64,000 nucleotides of DNA, from assembly GCF_019925205.1 (NCBI RefSeq), contig NC_083566.1, positions 24,242,001 to 24,306,000 on the forward strand, written 5' to 3'. Positions 38,466 through 50,220 of this stretch are shown piece after piece. Within the stretch, counting starts at the first letter, position 1. Every line of letters begins with the position of its first letter. Position numbers and translations under genes: made by a program. The notes beneath the pieces are model-generated. The model saw only the letters and a program-made list of their open reading frames with translations. It was not told the DNA's origin and did not search any database. Origin of the DNA: Metopolophium dirhodum. Lineage: Eukaryota > Arthropoda > Insecta > Hemiptera > Aphididae.

Positions 38466-38524
38466 CTTTTAAATCTTTTCTGATAGGAAAGTTAATCTAG
38501 TTGGTACTTTGGGGGGGGGGGGGG
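38466..38524 (+). repeat. Repeat family A fragment ending in 14-G tract
   Basis: 'cttttctgataggaaagtta', then 'ctagttggtactttg' and 14 G at 38511-38524, where the match stops. Confidence 0.7.
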
Positions 38525-38660
38525 AGTATGGTATGGTATTTTTAAAAATTGCCAAGGTACGATATTTTCGGCAAATACCATATTACCGGTAAATACCATA
38601 TTACCGGTAATACCATAGATACCTGTATCAAAATTTGAAATACCGCCAACTCTAACCTAT
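38525..38660. mobile_element. Fragment of a MITE with TACCGGTA-type repeats
   Basis: Repeated 'aaataccatattaccggt' (about 38572, 38591) and 'ggtatggtattt' in the other direction give a motif-packed interior like the MITEs at 4243 and 35054. It ends in 'taccgccaactctaac', resembling a hAT terminus. It sits between two family A pieces. The left terminus is not clear. Confidence 0.5.
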
Positions 38661-38673
38661 ACACGAACAATAT

Positions 38674-39757
38674 TAGATTCTTAGCGAAACGATGAATGTG
38701 TTGATTTTACAATGATGTGTGTTTTTTTTTTTTGTGTCTGTCATCACCTTTTAGGACAGTGAAAGTGCTTGGATTTTCTTCAACAATAACTTTTCTGATA
38801 GGAAAGTGAATCTAGTTGGTACTTTGGCAGGTCAAAAGTAAAAAATTCCCAGTAGTTTTCAAAAGCGACGTGAAAAACAAAAGAAAAATTAAGAAAAAAC
38901 GGGAATTTTTACGCAAAATCTGTTTTCGAGAAAATCGATGTGGTTTTTGGTGCTACTCTTAAACAAATGACCGTAAGTACATCAAACTTTGACTGAATGT
39001 TTATATTAGCATTTTCTATACACCATAACATTTTCCAAATATTTTGACTTATTTTGAGCTGTTTACGGACATTTTTCATTTTTTTTGGTTTTTTTTCTAT
39101 AAATATCAATAAAATTTTATTTGTTGGTTAAAAAAGCTTGCAAATTTAATAAAAGTTTTCTAGTATATTGTTTCAAAGGCAGATGAAAAGTATTAAAAAT
39201 TCATAGTCACAATTTTTTTTTATAAGCATTTAAAGTTAAAATATTAACAAAATACGTAAAAATGACGAAAATTTGCTAATTATTTTAAACTAGAGATTCA
39301 TAAAAATTTTTATTTTTAAATCTAAGATTTTAAAATGTAATACAAAATTCCTCCTAAGTTTGTCTACCTTTATAAAAAAAAAAACTTTTAGAAGAAAGTC
39401 AAATTAAATTTTCATGAGCTTTTGAAGTTCATATTTTTACAATATTGGATATTCACTCGATTTCTCATTTAGCGGTTTTGTTATTTTATTGTTATTCAAA
39501 AACGAATAACTGTAGATACATGAAAATTTTACTGAATGTTTATATTTTCATTTTCTATACACCATAAAATGTTGAAAATATTTTGACTCTTTTTGAACAG
39601 TTTACGGACATTGTCGTTTTTCAATTTTTTTAGTTTTTTTTTCTATAAATACCAATAAAATTTTATTTGTTGGGTAGAAAAGCGTGAACATTTAATGTAA
39701 GGCTCCTGATATAATATTATTACAATGGCAGTTGAAAAATATTAAAAATGCATTAAA
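38674..39757 (+). repeat. Repeat family A, left 1.1 kb
   Basis: Starts 'tagattcttagcgaaacg', followed by 'attttacaatgatgtgtg' and all internal modules. It stops before the family's right end. Confidence 0.8.
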
Positions 39758-40957
39758 TCAAAATTTGAATAAAATATGTAAATAGGCAATAAATAGCGTA
39801 ATTATTTAAAGCTAATAACCACGGTTGTTAAAGCTAGCTAAATATATATAATGATCCAATAAAAACAATTGTAAAATAAATAATGAAAATAATGTAAATT
39901 GTATATCATTAATTTTATTGATGATGATATAATTCAAAATTATTTATTTATTATTTTTATAGGGTGTATGGGGTATTATTATGTTTAATTATATTAGTAG
40001 AATATAACAAAACCCCTAAATTGATTAATGATGATATAATTTTCAAATGTATAGTAATAATTATTAACATTGATTATTTAAATACAATTTAGCCAAGAGA
40101 ACATTGAATCTAAAATATAGGTACCTAGAACGGGGTACCACAACGATTAAGTAGTTTAGGGTTGATTAGTATTGACACGTTATCAGTACTAAATGATTTT
40201 GTTAACTCAAACAGGAGAATCAATTTGATATTGTAGACTGTAGTTACCCATTAATTAATAATGAATATATATATAAATTAATATATAGGTTAATAATTTT
40301 ATTTTAAGGTGGAGAGGGTGTGGGGGATTTTGTTTTGTAAAAATATTAAGCACCTGTCAATATAATACCCTATTTGCGTCTATGGAGACTTTAAGCTATA
40401 TTTATCTAAATCGTAATTACTTCCTTGGATTTTAATTTCTATAGTATGTATATTACTATATTAGTGATATAAGAATATTAATACATTTAAAGATAAATGA
40501 CGGAGCTCCCGTTTCTGCTTAGCAGACATCTTGATTTTAAAAATATGGTATTCTTTTTTAATCTCCCTGCTGTACGTTAAATAGAGTTCATACATAAAAA
40601 AGTTTTTCTTGGAATGTGAGAAGTTCACTCCATTATTATATTCTAACTTTTAATTTATAACAATATAGCTACATTAAATAACGACAAAGTTCCTATAACA
40701 AGTTATTCTGAAGCTCGAAAAACTTAATTAGGTAACTATTATGTGTACAAGTACAACACTGCATGAAAATTAAAAACAACAATAGGTATTTCGTTTTAAC
40801 ACATAATTTATAATCATTCAAGTTTAGCAAACTGTTAAATGGAAAACTTTAATTGAAAGTTCGTAGGTTTTTACCTACATTTTGATTTTATATTTAAAGC
40901 GATTTAAAGATACCTAATTATAATAATTATTATGTAACATTTTCTTTAGACATTAAC
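39758..40957. other. Gene-free AT-rich spacer
   Basis: No supported feature. Confidence 0.5.
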
Positions 40958-40969
40958 CATTTACACTTT

Positions 40970-41253
40970 TTTTTTTTTTATTTGGGTTAAGGCTTCGACT
41001 ACTTAGGTCATTAGCCTGTGGTACTGTAGGGGGGGGGGGGTACTGTAGATTTGTTTACTCGTGATTTGTTTTGGCAGAATTTTTAATTTGGGCACCCGTA
41101 GGTATCTGCCATGCCCGGGTGGGGGATGGCGGCACTTGTTCTCCGGACACCGTGACTTGCCCGAAGAAAAATGCCACCCACGACCAAGGCATCGAACTTG
41201 GGTCGGCTGCGTCGCATCCGACGCCTTAGTCCGCTCGGCCACTCCATCCCCCT
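40970..41253 (-). mobile_element. tRNA-Ser-derived SINE (about 284 bp) with 12-bp target duplication
   Basis: On the minus strand the head reads 'gggatggagtggccgagcgg', a serine-tRNA-like 5' end with an A-box, and about 45 bases on 'aagttcgatgcc', a B-box. A body with 'gggtggcatttttcttcggg' and 'cccgggcatggcag' follows, then a tail 'cttaacccaaat' and an A-run. It is flanked by catttacacttt at 40958-40969 and again at 41254-41265, a perfect target duplication of 12 bases, so it integrated by LINE-type retrotransposition and is recent. A poly-C run (12 bases) interrupts the body at 41029-41040. The short open frames here are not genes. It may keep an active internal Pol III promoter. Confidence 0.9.
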
Positions 41254-41265
41254 CATTTACACTTT

Positions 41266-42785
41266 GTGCGATAAAAATGTACCTATGTTGAACGTAGGTA
41301 GTATTTTGATTTTAAACATGCCTGTGAAAAACCGTCATTATGCCATACACCATATACATTATATAATTTATTAAAGGTACATCGGGTTACCAGAACTATA
41401 ATGTATTATGACATATTATAATCATACTATAGCTGTCACTTCCGGCGTTGCCCATGCAAAATATTGTTTTTTTTAAAACTAGTTGAACCTACCGTATTAG
41501 ATAGGTAGGTACTATATAAAAAAATAAATTACTAAACATAGACCATAGTAATAATAATTATCAATATAAAAAATTTGTAATAAAATTTCCTTAGAGTATA
41601 AATTTGAATTTAAATTTAATACATGTTTACTCAATGACAAGGGACACTAGACATCTACAACAATTTACTTACTTCCCCAGTTGTTTTTTCTTTGGTTAAA
41701 TGTTATCATTCACCAAACTTTTAAAAATGTTATTAAAATAAATAGGTAAATAAGAATCAATCTTTAAATTACATTTTTTTAGATACGCCAACTATATACC
41801 ATAATATGTCAAGAATTAAAAATACAATTTTGTTATAAATAATCTGAAAACATATTTAAATTGCATTTATTTATTTAATTTATTTGTATTAATAATTGAA
41901 AATGTAAGTTAGTATAGGTGTATAGGTACTTACACTACTTGATAGTATTTTTTTTAAAGTTTTATATTAAACACATAATAATTAAATCAAAATATAAAAA
42001 CTAAAGTTTAAACCAATATAAAATATAAATAATAAAGTTAAAGCCTAACTTAATCCATTTTTGGAATTAAATATTATAATTTACCTGCATTCTTAACATT
42101 TTATAATTTTTATTATTATCGAGTAAACGTGATACCTACATAATGTGGTATAATTCTTGAAAAACAAAATATAAACAATAATAAGATAGGTAACATCAAC
42201 TTTAAACATTTTAAATTGCATTTAGTGCTAAAATAATAACATATAATATTGTGTTTAATTTTAAGAGTCTAATAACAATAAATTATAAAGAAAGTATATA
42301 TTATGAAACAATTAATAAATATATTATAAATCAGTTAACAATATTAATCACAGTTTTAGATAACTACTTACTTAAAAGTATTAAAAAACAATGTTTTTTG
42401 CTCTAATAAAAATGTATAAAAAGGTAATAATTATTATTGTATGTTTAAAGTTAAATTATTTAACAAAATGATTAAGGCATTATGATAGTTAAGATTAATA
42501 TTATTACAAAATAGATAAAAAATTAAAATAACAAAACTTATTGTCATCAAAATTATAAATATGATAATATATGAAATATTGTTTTACAATAATCTTACAT
42601 TAGAATAATTATTGTATTATTGTTTTAAAGTAAAGTTTTTAAATGTTTAAAATGTATGCATAATATTGGTTTTATGTTCAATGTGTTTCGAGAAATTGTA
42701 TACCTACTACCTACATTAAAATGTGAACTAGGTATTACTATTTTGGCTGACCATAAACAATAAAATAAGAATCATTAAAAATCAT
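41266..42785. other. AT-rich 3' flank of painless
   Basis: No exon or element is supported. It probably contains the painless 3' UTR near 42.7 kb, but no convincing minus-strand AATAAA lies close to the stop. Confidence 0.45.
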
Positions 42786-42790
42786 ATTTT

Positions 42791-45680
42791 TTAGCTTTTG
42801 TATGATCCATTTAACACATGGAAATTACTAGACGAAGATATCGAATCTATTTCACTTCTTGTGTTCATTGCATTTAACATTTTTTTAATTTCTTCTACTG
42901 ACTTTTCTACGGTTTTAAATTTCTCAATAAATACATCAAGAATTTCCATACAATTTTTGTCTGCTCCCTCTGAATTCAGTTTAATTATTGACTTAGCTTC
43001 ATTGACAATTTCTTTCTCAAGATAATATCCTTGACAATTCGCAATACACCCTATTTGACTTTTTTTTGTAGATGACCCAAAGTCGACAAAATTTCTCTGA
43101 TTAGTTAAAATTTTAATTTCCGAATCTTGTAGAGCATCTGGAAATAGCCTTATTTTCAGATAAAATCGTCTTGTACATACTGAAGGGATACTGTATCCAA
43201 AATTATTATTTTTGTGGTTTTGAGTTTTACGAGTCCACGCAAACGGGTCACCTAGAGCCATTTTTTCAAAGTAATGTATGAGTTTAACCCGGGACACGTG
43301 AGCGACGATTTCCGCATCAGCTCTAATTGCTTGAGTGTCACTCACAGCAAGACCATTTAGAAGATTTACTAAGACAATGGCGATAAGGAATATAAATAAA
43401 AGAAATAATGCATGACTAACTATTGGATGCAAACTAAAAGGCAGTGAACCAAATGTATCGAATTCCCCGGTCAACATAACGATAGTTTTGAATGTCGCTG
43501 AGCTGGGATCGTTAAATTTGTTATCGGTGTCTGCGTCATTTCTAAATAACATGTAAAAACTTAGGGCAAATGCTATTATTAATATTGAATACCATACTAG
43601 AAATTGTAAAAAGTTTTTGGTAACGCGCTTAAACATCTCTAGGTGGGTTGCAAGCGCTGGATGTCTACCAACGAGAAGTATAAGTTCACCCCAAGATAGT
43701 AGAATGACAATGGCAGATATTTGGTTTCTATTTGATATACAAGACATTTCACACAATAATAAGAATGAAGTTAAAACTATGAGACTTATTTCCAACCAAT
43801 TTTCTAAGCTCATTATGTACGTAAATGGAGATGAGATCAACTGGAATAATTCACGAAATATCAAAGCAATAAGGAATCCCAATACCATAACCCACAAATA
43901 AACAGCTGTATCACTACTAAATGGCACACTGTTCGTGGAGAATTCTGTAATATTATCTTGTGTAAGTGACAAATTGCTATTTTGAACACCTATTTTAAAA
44001 GTCAACAGCGTGTAAATGGTTAAAAGTGCCCAGAATCCTATATAAAACGCTAAATTCACTTTATAATATCTTTTTATTGCAAACCATTTTAAATGGAGGA
44101 AGCTAGTTAATACAGGATGTTTTAGAAGAGGCCTGAGTTCTGGAACTTCACTTATATATAACAATGGATCGGTTTCAGGGATATTTTCGGGAATGTACTC
44201 TAGGCCTTCTAATTGTGATTGATGATTATCAATATCTTTCTGTTTGTAAACCTTTGGGGGGCATAAAAAATTGTATGAACATATAATCTCGTAATTAATA
44301 TCTTTTGGAGATTTCCCGTTTGATTTTATGCACTTATTTAAATGAGTTTCTAATATATTAGGACTGATATCAGCAAGTGGAGGATCTCCAAGTACGTTTC
44401 TTTTCCCTATATAAGCACCTTCTTCTAACAAAGATAGTATAGAATCTCGATCGCCTATTTTTGCTGCGTAATGAAGACAAGTATTACCTTTATCATCTGA
44501 TTGATTAATATTAAGTTCAAGAGGACTGGTTTCACTTTTTCTTAATAACATTTTAAATGACCTATCATGATCACATAAATCAGTATTTACATCTAATGAG
44601 TTATGGTCTTCATCAGAACCTTTGATTACTTCAAGGAGTGCTGTGCTGTTACTTGTTTGATAACATATACATTTTCTACTACTCAAAAACAATTGTATGA
44701 TATCTGCAAAACCTCTGAACGAAGCAATAAAAATTGCATATTTAGTATTAGATGGACATACACCATTTGGATCTACATCAAGATTGAGTAAAACTTGAAC
44801 AACTTTTGGTAAGCCAAAATCACACGCATATTGGAGATAAGTGTGCTTTCCATCATGATTGTTAAGGTCAAGTTGTTTTGTGGAAGTTATATATGAAATA
44901 AATCCTTCTACGTCATTTGAGTAGAGGTATACAAACGGGTTATCGCAGTGGTGAGTAATATTTCGTGTACCTTCTGGTGGCATTTCTTCCGAAAGATGTG
45001 GATATTTTTCATCTATCACGCTTCTTAACGATTTATCCCAAATGAACATATCCAAGTCAACTTTTGGACACCTAAAAAAAAAAACACTAAAATAAGTTAT
45101 TTAGAGTTTATTTTTTACGTACTTACCTAATAAATGCCATCATTAGGTCATCATTTTTTTTCTTTGAAGTAGCTGCCAAGTATGCTGGAGTAAAGCCTTT
45201 CCTATTCAATTGATTTGCTTTTATATTATTGGAATTTAATAGCAATTCTGAACATTCAACATTTACAGATTTTGCTGCAAGGTGTAAAGCCGAATTCCCA
45301 TCACTATCTAATAAATTTATATTGGTTGGAGGATGTTCCAATAATACTTCTAACGCGTCTTTACATCCATTTGCAGCCGCTAAATGTATCGGAGCCTTTT
45401 TCCGATTTTTATTAATAACGTTTACGTCTACTCCTACCGATAATAGTATTCTGGCAAAGTCTGATCTACCCGTCGATATACAACATATATCTAATATTGT
45501 GCCATGATAAGGTTCGTCAAATATACTATCCAAGTCTATAGATGAATTTCCCAACCCTATTTCTAGGAGTTTTTTGAATAAATCTAAATCTTTTGATTGA
45601 ACGGCTTTGAGAAGTTGATCGTTTGATCCAATTGAACACACGTTGTTTAATTCGACGTATTCCATTTTGAAGTTTGACAT
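42791..45680 (-). CDS. pain: TRPA channel, painless type, 2 coding exons
   Basis: Exons 45680-45127 and 45071-42791 are joined by a 55-bp GT-AG intron, giving 944 aa (Drosophila Painless is about 913). Residues about 20-400 hold ankyrin repeats (APIHLAAANGCKDALEVLLE, SALHLAAKSVNVECSELLL, YLQYACDFGLPKVVQVLL, NTCLHYAAKIGDRDSILSLL). Six membrane segments follow at about 520-543, 572-594, 610-630, 636-653, 673-693 and 738-762. The pore loop has FKTIVMLTGEFD (filter TGEFD at 719-723), as in Painless. The C-terminus is cytoplasmic, with a charged stretch (FIEKFKTVEKSVEEIKKM). TRPA channels of this group are cation channels for noxious heat, chemicals and mechanical stimuli in sensory neurons. An AG acceptor 14 bases before the ATG (near 45695) suggests an upstream non-coding exon, possibly at 47.5-47.9 kb. 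Pyrexia or another TRPA is the alternative, but exon structure and pore favour painless. Confidence 0.88.
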
Positions 45681-45699
45681 TTTTTTCAGACCTAGATAT

Positions 45700-47550
45700 A
45701 AATAGGAACAATTTTTTATTAATGTATTATTTTTAATTTTCTTTTACCGAAAAAATCGCTTAAATATACCTGTTTTAATGTGACCTGATAGTTATTACTC
45801 AAATGATTATTGTCAGGGCAGTCAATGTGGTAGGTACATGACACCATAGGTAAACTCGTAAACTATAAATGAATATTAAATTATTTAGGTTAGTAGTGAG
45901 TACAAACAAATATCAATTTATATTTCATGATATAATGGTAAAATGAACCTAAATACACCAATTTTATTTTATTTGTATACAAATTATTAGGCGACAGTCA
46001 AATGAATATAATTGCCCTCGGGTCTCAATTATAGTCATATGACATAATGACAATCATTTCATTTCCCATTTGTATCCATGGAAATGCATTCCATTGCCAC
46101 AACGGACACAATAAACTTATAATCGATTTATTATAATATATTACCATTTACCAATAATGATAACATTGAACTAAATTAAAATATTGTATGTATACCTCTA
46201 CCAGTCTACCTATAAAATATATATTTGAATGAAAACGTAAACGTTTTCGTTCAAATATATATTTTATAGTTTTAATTTTATCGAGATACAAATTTATTAT
46301 TATTTATTATTTTTAAAATGTCTAATGTTTGTTTGTTGTTTTTTAGTAGTAGTCTTAATAATTATAAAAAAATCAGTATAAGTGATGTAATGAAACGCTA
46401 TTTATAAATTACTACAGACGCATTCGGATTAGGCATACATTACGTCAGAAAATAAAGATTGTATATTATATTATTTTTTTAACAGTTTGCTGTAACTTTA
46501 GTCTATGACTTATTATTTTTATTTAGCTATTACATTTTAACTCCAAAATTATGATACTACAACTACATATTATTATTTTAAAACATAATAGTCTTCATAT
46601 TTGATGTAAGTGTTATGAAATAATTTGAATAAAAAAATTAAATATATATTATAACCAGTAAGCTTTCTGTAATAAATTCAATTACAAATTATAAACAATA
46701 TTGACGATCATTATAAATTAAAAGTTGAACAATATTTATATTGGTTCTAAAATAACTAATATCGTATATTTTATTAAGTTTATGAAGTGTTTCATTCTTA
46801 TGAAACGTTAAATATACAGTTATAATTATTTATTAGTTGGCACTGTTAGTAGGTAGTCCAAACATTTAATTAGATGCTTAAAATATATAAGATAATTAAT
46901 TTAATTTAGCGTTAAACAGATAAAATAATAATAACCTGCTAATCTATGTGTAAAACAAAATAAGTGACTACTTAAAATAACATATTATATATACTCTATA
47001 AAAAACTGAATAATTAGTATCATAAATAAATTACAGGTAGGTACTAGCTTGTATGTACAAATGTATACCTAGGTACCTATAAGGTACCTACTATTATTTA
47101 TAATTTTGATCATGCAAAGTAGTTTTAACTTAAACTAATAGCGTAATAATAATATTTAAATTGGTTGATTTTACGAAACATTTCTATGTAGGTAGGTTTA
47201 ATAACGATGTGTACGATTATTAGTGTGTTTAGGTAACTCGTACCTAACTATTAACTGTGCAATTTTACTCAATTTTTCGTTTTATGAGTTTATGACCTAT
47301 GCCCTTTCTACTCGTATACACTGAATAATTTGTTTCTAACTACTTAAGTAAACTAACTTTTTCAAACAGTGCTAAATCAATATTATAATAATTAAAAAAA
47401 TAAAATGTTTTACCTATATTAATTGATTTTAGGTTTTACAAATATTTTGAACGTTTTCGCACACTATGATTCCGTCACATAGTACATATTATAATATTTC
47501 ATACTAATATTATATTTACATAGTATAATAAAAATCCGCGACTATTGTAC
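45700..47550. other. Upstream region / probable 5' intron of painless
   Basis: AT-rich with no coding exon. It contains a 60-bp palindrome at 46210-46269 (separate entry). If the 47.5 kb segment is the first exon, this is an intron. Confidence 0.4.
46210..46269. repeat. 60-bp near-perfect palindrome
   Basis: The arms 46210-46238 and 46241-46269 are inverted copies of 29 bases with one mismatch, separated by 'aa'. The centre is 'gaaaacgtaaacgttttc'. It could form a cruciform or be the fused tip of a MITE. Confidence 0.85.
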
Positions 47551-47559
47551 GCCCAGACT

Positions 47560-47970
47560 TGGTTTATTTAGGTGTAGAAAATTGAGTTGTACTTACTGTA
47601 GGCGTTTCAGAATGAGCACATCGAACACGCTCACACACACACACACACGCCACGCACACGCACACAATAACGGTATCACGTACACCGTACACGGTACACC
47701 CAGCACGACTGAAACGAACGTCGGCGGTGGGCACTAAACAAGTCGCTATTGATACAGGCCGATGGTACCCCACCAACGAAAATAATAATAATAAAAAAAA
47801 CACATAATAATAATAGTAATATTATAACAATCGGACAACATTCTAAACCGTCTCCTACGCGCCGTCGCTTTTTCCGTACGCGTAAACATAATTTATACAC
47901 AGTGCGTATACGCCGCCGTAGTCGAACGTAGTTCGGATACTGTACGGGGGACCACTTCGTACAAAAAATA
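47560..47970 (-). promoter_or_regulatory. GC-richer block, candidate first exon / promoter of painless
   Basis: The only clearly less AT-rich stretch upstream of painless. It includes a CA microsatellite (about 47630-47667), the inverted words 'gtacaccgtacacggtac' and 'gccgccgtagtcgaacg'. A splice acceptor just before the painless ATG requires an upstream exon somewhere, and this block is the best candidate. The open frames in it have no recognisable domain. Confidence 0.35.
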
Positions 47971-48255
47971 ACGTCGTGTAAAACTAAAATTGTAGATTCT
48001 TTATAATATGTCTTTCATTCGCACCTAAGTTTTTATTTTGTCAATCATAAAATATATTTAAAATGAAAAAAATATCATATTATTGAGACTATTTAAATAT
48101 TATATAATATAGGTAATATTATCACTGTCAATGATCCGTTAGTCGCGAACATTATCTATATAACATTATAGTCGATTTTTTTGTACGCGTAGACATACAT
48201 TGTGCCTACACCGTAGTTTAGATGCTCTATCGTGGACCACTTCGTAAAAAAAAAT
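47869..48255. repeat. Diverged duplication of a promoter-like unit
   Basis: 47869-47970 ('ttccgtacgcgtaaacata', 'gccgtagtcg', 'gggaccacttcgtac') is repeated, diverged, at 48173-48255 ('ttgtacgcgtagacataca', 'accgtagttt', 'gtggaccacttcgtaaa'). A third weak relative ('tgatccgttg', 'gtcgagaacag', 'atggaccggga') may lie at 49168-49290. Confidence 0.55.
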
Positions 48256-48416
48256 CATTTTGTTCAATGCCGCGGACGATGCAGTCAGCGCAATTCGTGA
48301 TAGTAAACCACTGCCTGGATTCGTTTCAGTGATTTACGTGTCCACACTCCTCATGTAAAAAAAAAAACAAACTCATTCTTTGCTATAGGTTCATCCGTCA
48401 TCGTATTACACTTATG

Positions 48417-48953
48417 CAAGGCTGGGCAAGATAATGATTTTTTTTAACTATGTTAAGTTAAGTTAATATGCACCAATAACAAAAAGTTAAAAGTTAATTT
48501 AACTATAGGTTAACTCAGTTAAGTTAAAAGTTAATACACACTTTTTGTTAACTTTTTATAAAGTTAAAAAAAAAATTAATTTGTATATACAACGCTAGCG
48601 CACTTCATTTTTTCCAACCCAAAACTATAAATTATAGGATATAGTGTTAATACTTCATACAGTATTTCCATATAAGTTAGATTCGAATGATAAATTTTTA
48701 ACTTTAAACAATTTACGATATATATTTTTTGACATGAAAACAAAGTAGACTGAAATAGTGAAATATTATAAAATTAAAAACAAAATAAATTAACTTAACT
48801 TACTTCTTAAAATGAAAAATTAACTCGTTAATTTCACGTTAATTAAGAAATAAATTTAGTAAGTTAACAGTTAATGAAAAGCTATATAAGTAACTAGTTA
48901 AATTAAAAAGTTAAAATAAAATAAACTTTTTAACTCGTTAATGCCCAGCCTTG
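48417..48953. mobile_element. hAT-type MITE (537 bp) with AGTTAA-rich interior
   Basis: The ends are CAAGGCTGGGCA and TGCCCAGCCTTG, flanked by a perfect 8-bp duplication cacttatg (48409-48416 and 48954-48961). The interior is crowded with 'agttaa', 'gttaac' and 'ttaact' in both orientations, especially near both ends. No coding capacity. It is inserted between the promoter-like units upstream of painless. Confidence 0.93.
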
Positions 48954-48961
48954 CACTTATG

Positions 48962-49956
48962 TGTAGAATTTTGAATCCATATTATTAGTTATTATAATAC
49001 ATAATATTATTACAGCTGCAGCAGGCACTCTTGTTGGTATTTCACCAATTTATTTCCATTACGATATGTGTAGTGTTTTTATTTAAACAATTTATTATAA
49101 CATACAAATATGATCAATTATATTATTGACTAGGTACCTAATGATATGAATATATTTTATTATATTATCATTGTATATGATCCGTTGTATATAGGTATCC
49201 GTTTGTCGAGAACAGTTGTACATCTTTAAGATTATAATTTATAAGTACTAATGCATCATAGTGTTATGGACCGGGATTTTTCACAACAGTCGTTTGCATA
49301 ATGCTTTTTATAATATTAAAGTTATTAGGTGAGTACTCTTTATTATGATATTGATGAATATGTTCAGTACCAACAATTATTGATTATTGTAAAACTACAT
49401 CTTTTATAAACATTTTAATATCAATAAATAAATAAATATTGGTTTAAAATGGTACATGAAAGGTCTGGCTGATTCAATTATGAAATCATGATTTGATTTT
49501 ATTCTTATACATTTGATGCTATTTTCTACTTTATATGAATTTAGTTGCATGTAGAGGGAAATGTCACGACCAATTCGTATAGAAAATATTACGATGACAT
49601 TTTAGAAGAAAGAATACAAAAGGAACGAGCAACTACTGTATATAACATAATCATGAATGAATCTAATGACTTTTCTAAAGAACTCTGCGTCTTCGAAAGT
49701 GAAAAATGTCGAAAACATTGCACTGTAGAAATTACTTGAAATGTTTTAATCGTAATAATTGCTGTTATGTTTAATAGATTTTGTAACTGGTGAAGTACCA
49801 AAACGTGAAAATATAATAACAGATTCTCCATATGGCATCAAGACCTATATTATTTTGTTCTGGTTAGTTGAGAAATATACATGAACAACATTCAAATTGA
49901 AAGATTTTTTGAAAATATTTAGAAATAATAAAAATTATTTATATCTACTCATATTT
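48962..49956. other. AT-rich region with a possible small exon
   Basis: Apart from the candidate exon pair (separate entry), no supported feature. Confidence 0.4.
49302..49739 (+). CDS. Weak candidate for a small unrecognised two-exon gene
   Basis: An ATG at 49302 reads MLFIILKLL up to a strong donor (ttattag/gtgagtac at about 49329). An acceptor at about 49542 (atgaatttag) precedes a frame open to 49739 that includes GNVTTNSYRKYYDDILEERI and SKELCVFESEKCRKHC, rich in charged residues and unlike random AT-rich translation. However, the phases do not join: the first exon ends in phase 1 while the long frame needs phase 0, and the correctly phased join stops after about 20 residues. I do not recognise the protein. 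It may be part of a gene with another first exon, or a relic. Confidence 0.2.
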
Positions 49957-50220
49957 TAGATTCTGAAAGTAGCGAATGAATTTATTGTATTTCCAATGGT
50001 TTCTATCATCAAGATTTTGAAATTTTTTTCATCATTATTTGATTATTTAAATAAGTATGTATGCTAGGAAGACACAACGGCTCCAATCTAAATCGTTTTT
50101 CGTATGCAATGATTTATCACTGAATTAAAATATAACACATCCGACATCCTTTACAATTACTGAATTATACGTCATACTCCACAACTGCTATACTAGAGCA
50201 GTACCCAATTTTCCACCTTT
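49957..50220 (+). repeat. Repeat family A, 264-bp internal-deletion copy
   Basis: Has both family ends, 'tagattctgaaagtagcg' and 'acccaattttccacctttt', but almost no interior. It abuts the next copy at 50221 with no intervening base. Confidence 0.75.

Noticed and set aside
40970..41253. Functional tRNA-Ser gene
   Set aside because: It has an A-box and B-box but continues into a body and A-tail with a target duplication, which is SINE structure.
41003..41291. Open frames on both strands near 41.1 kb
   Set aside because: They lie in the tRNA-derived SINE; no protein similarity.
47564..47931. Membrane-protein-like frames near the CA microsatellite
   Set aside because: Hydrophobic residues come from poly-CA and AT repeats; frames differ on each strand and no conserved motif is present.
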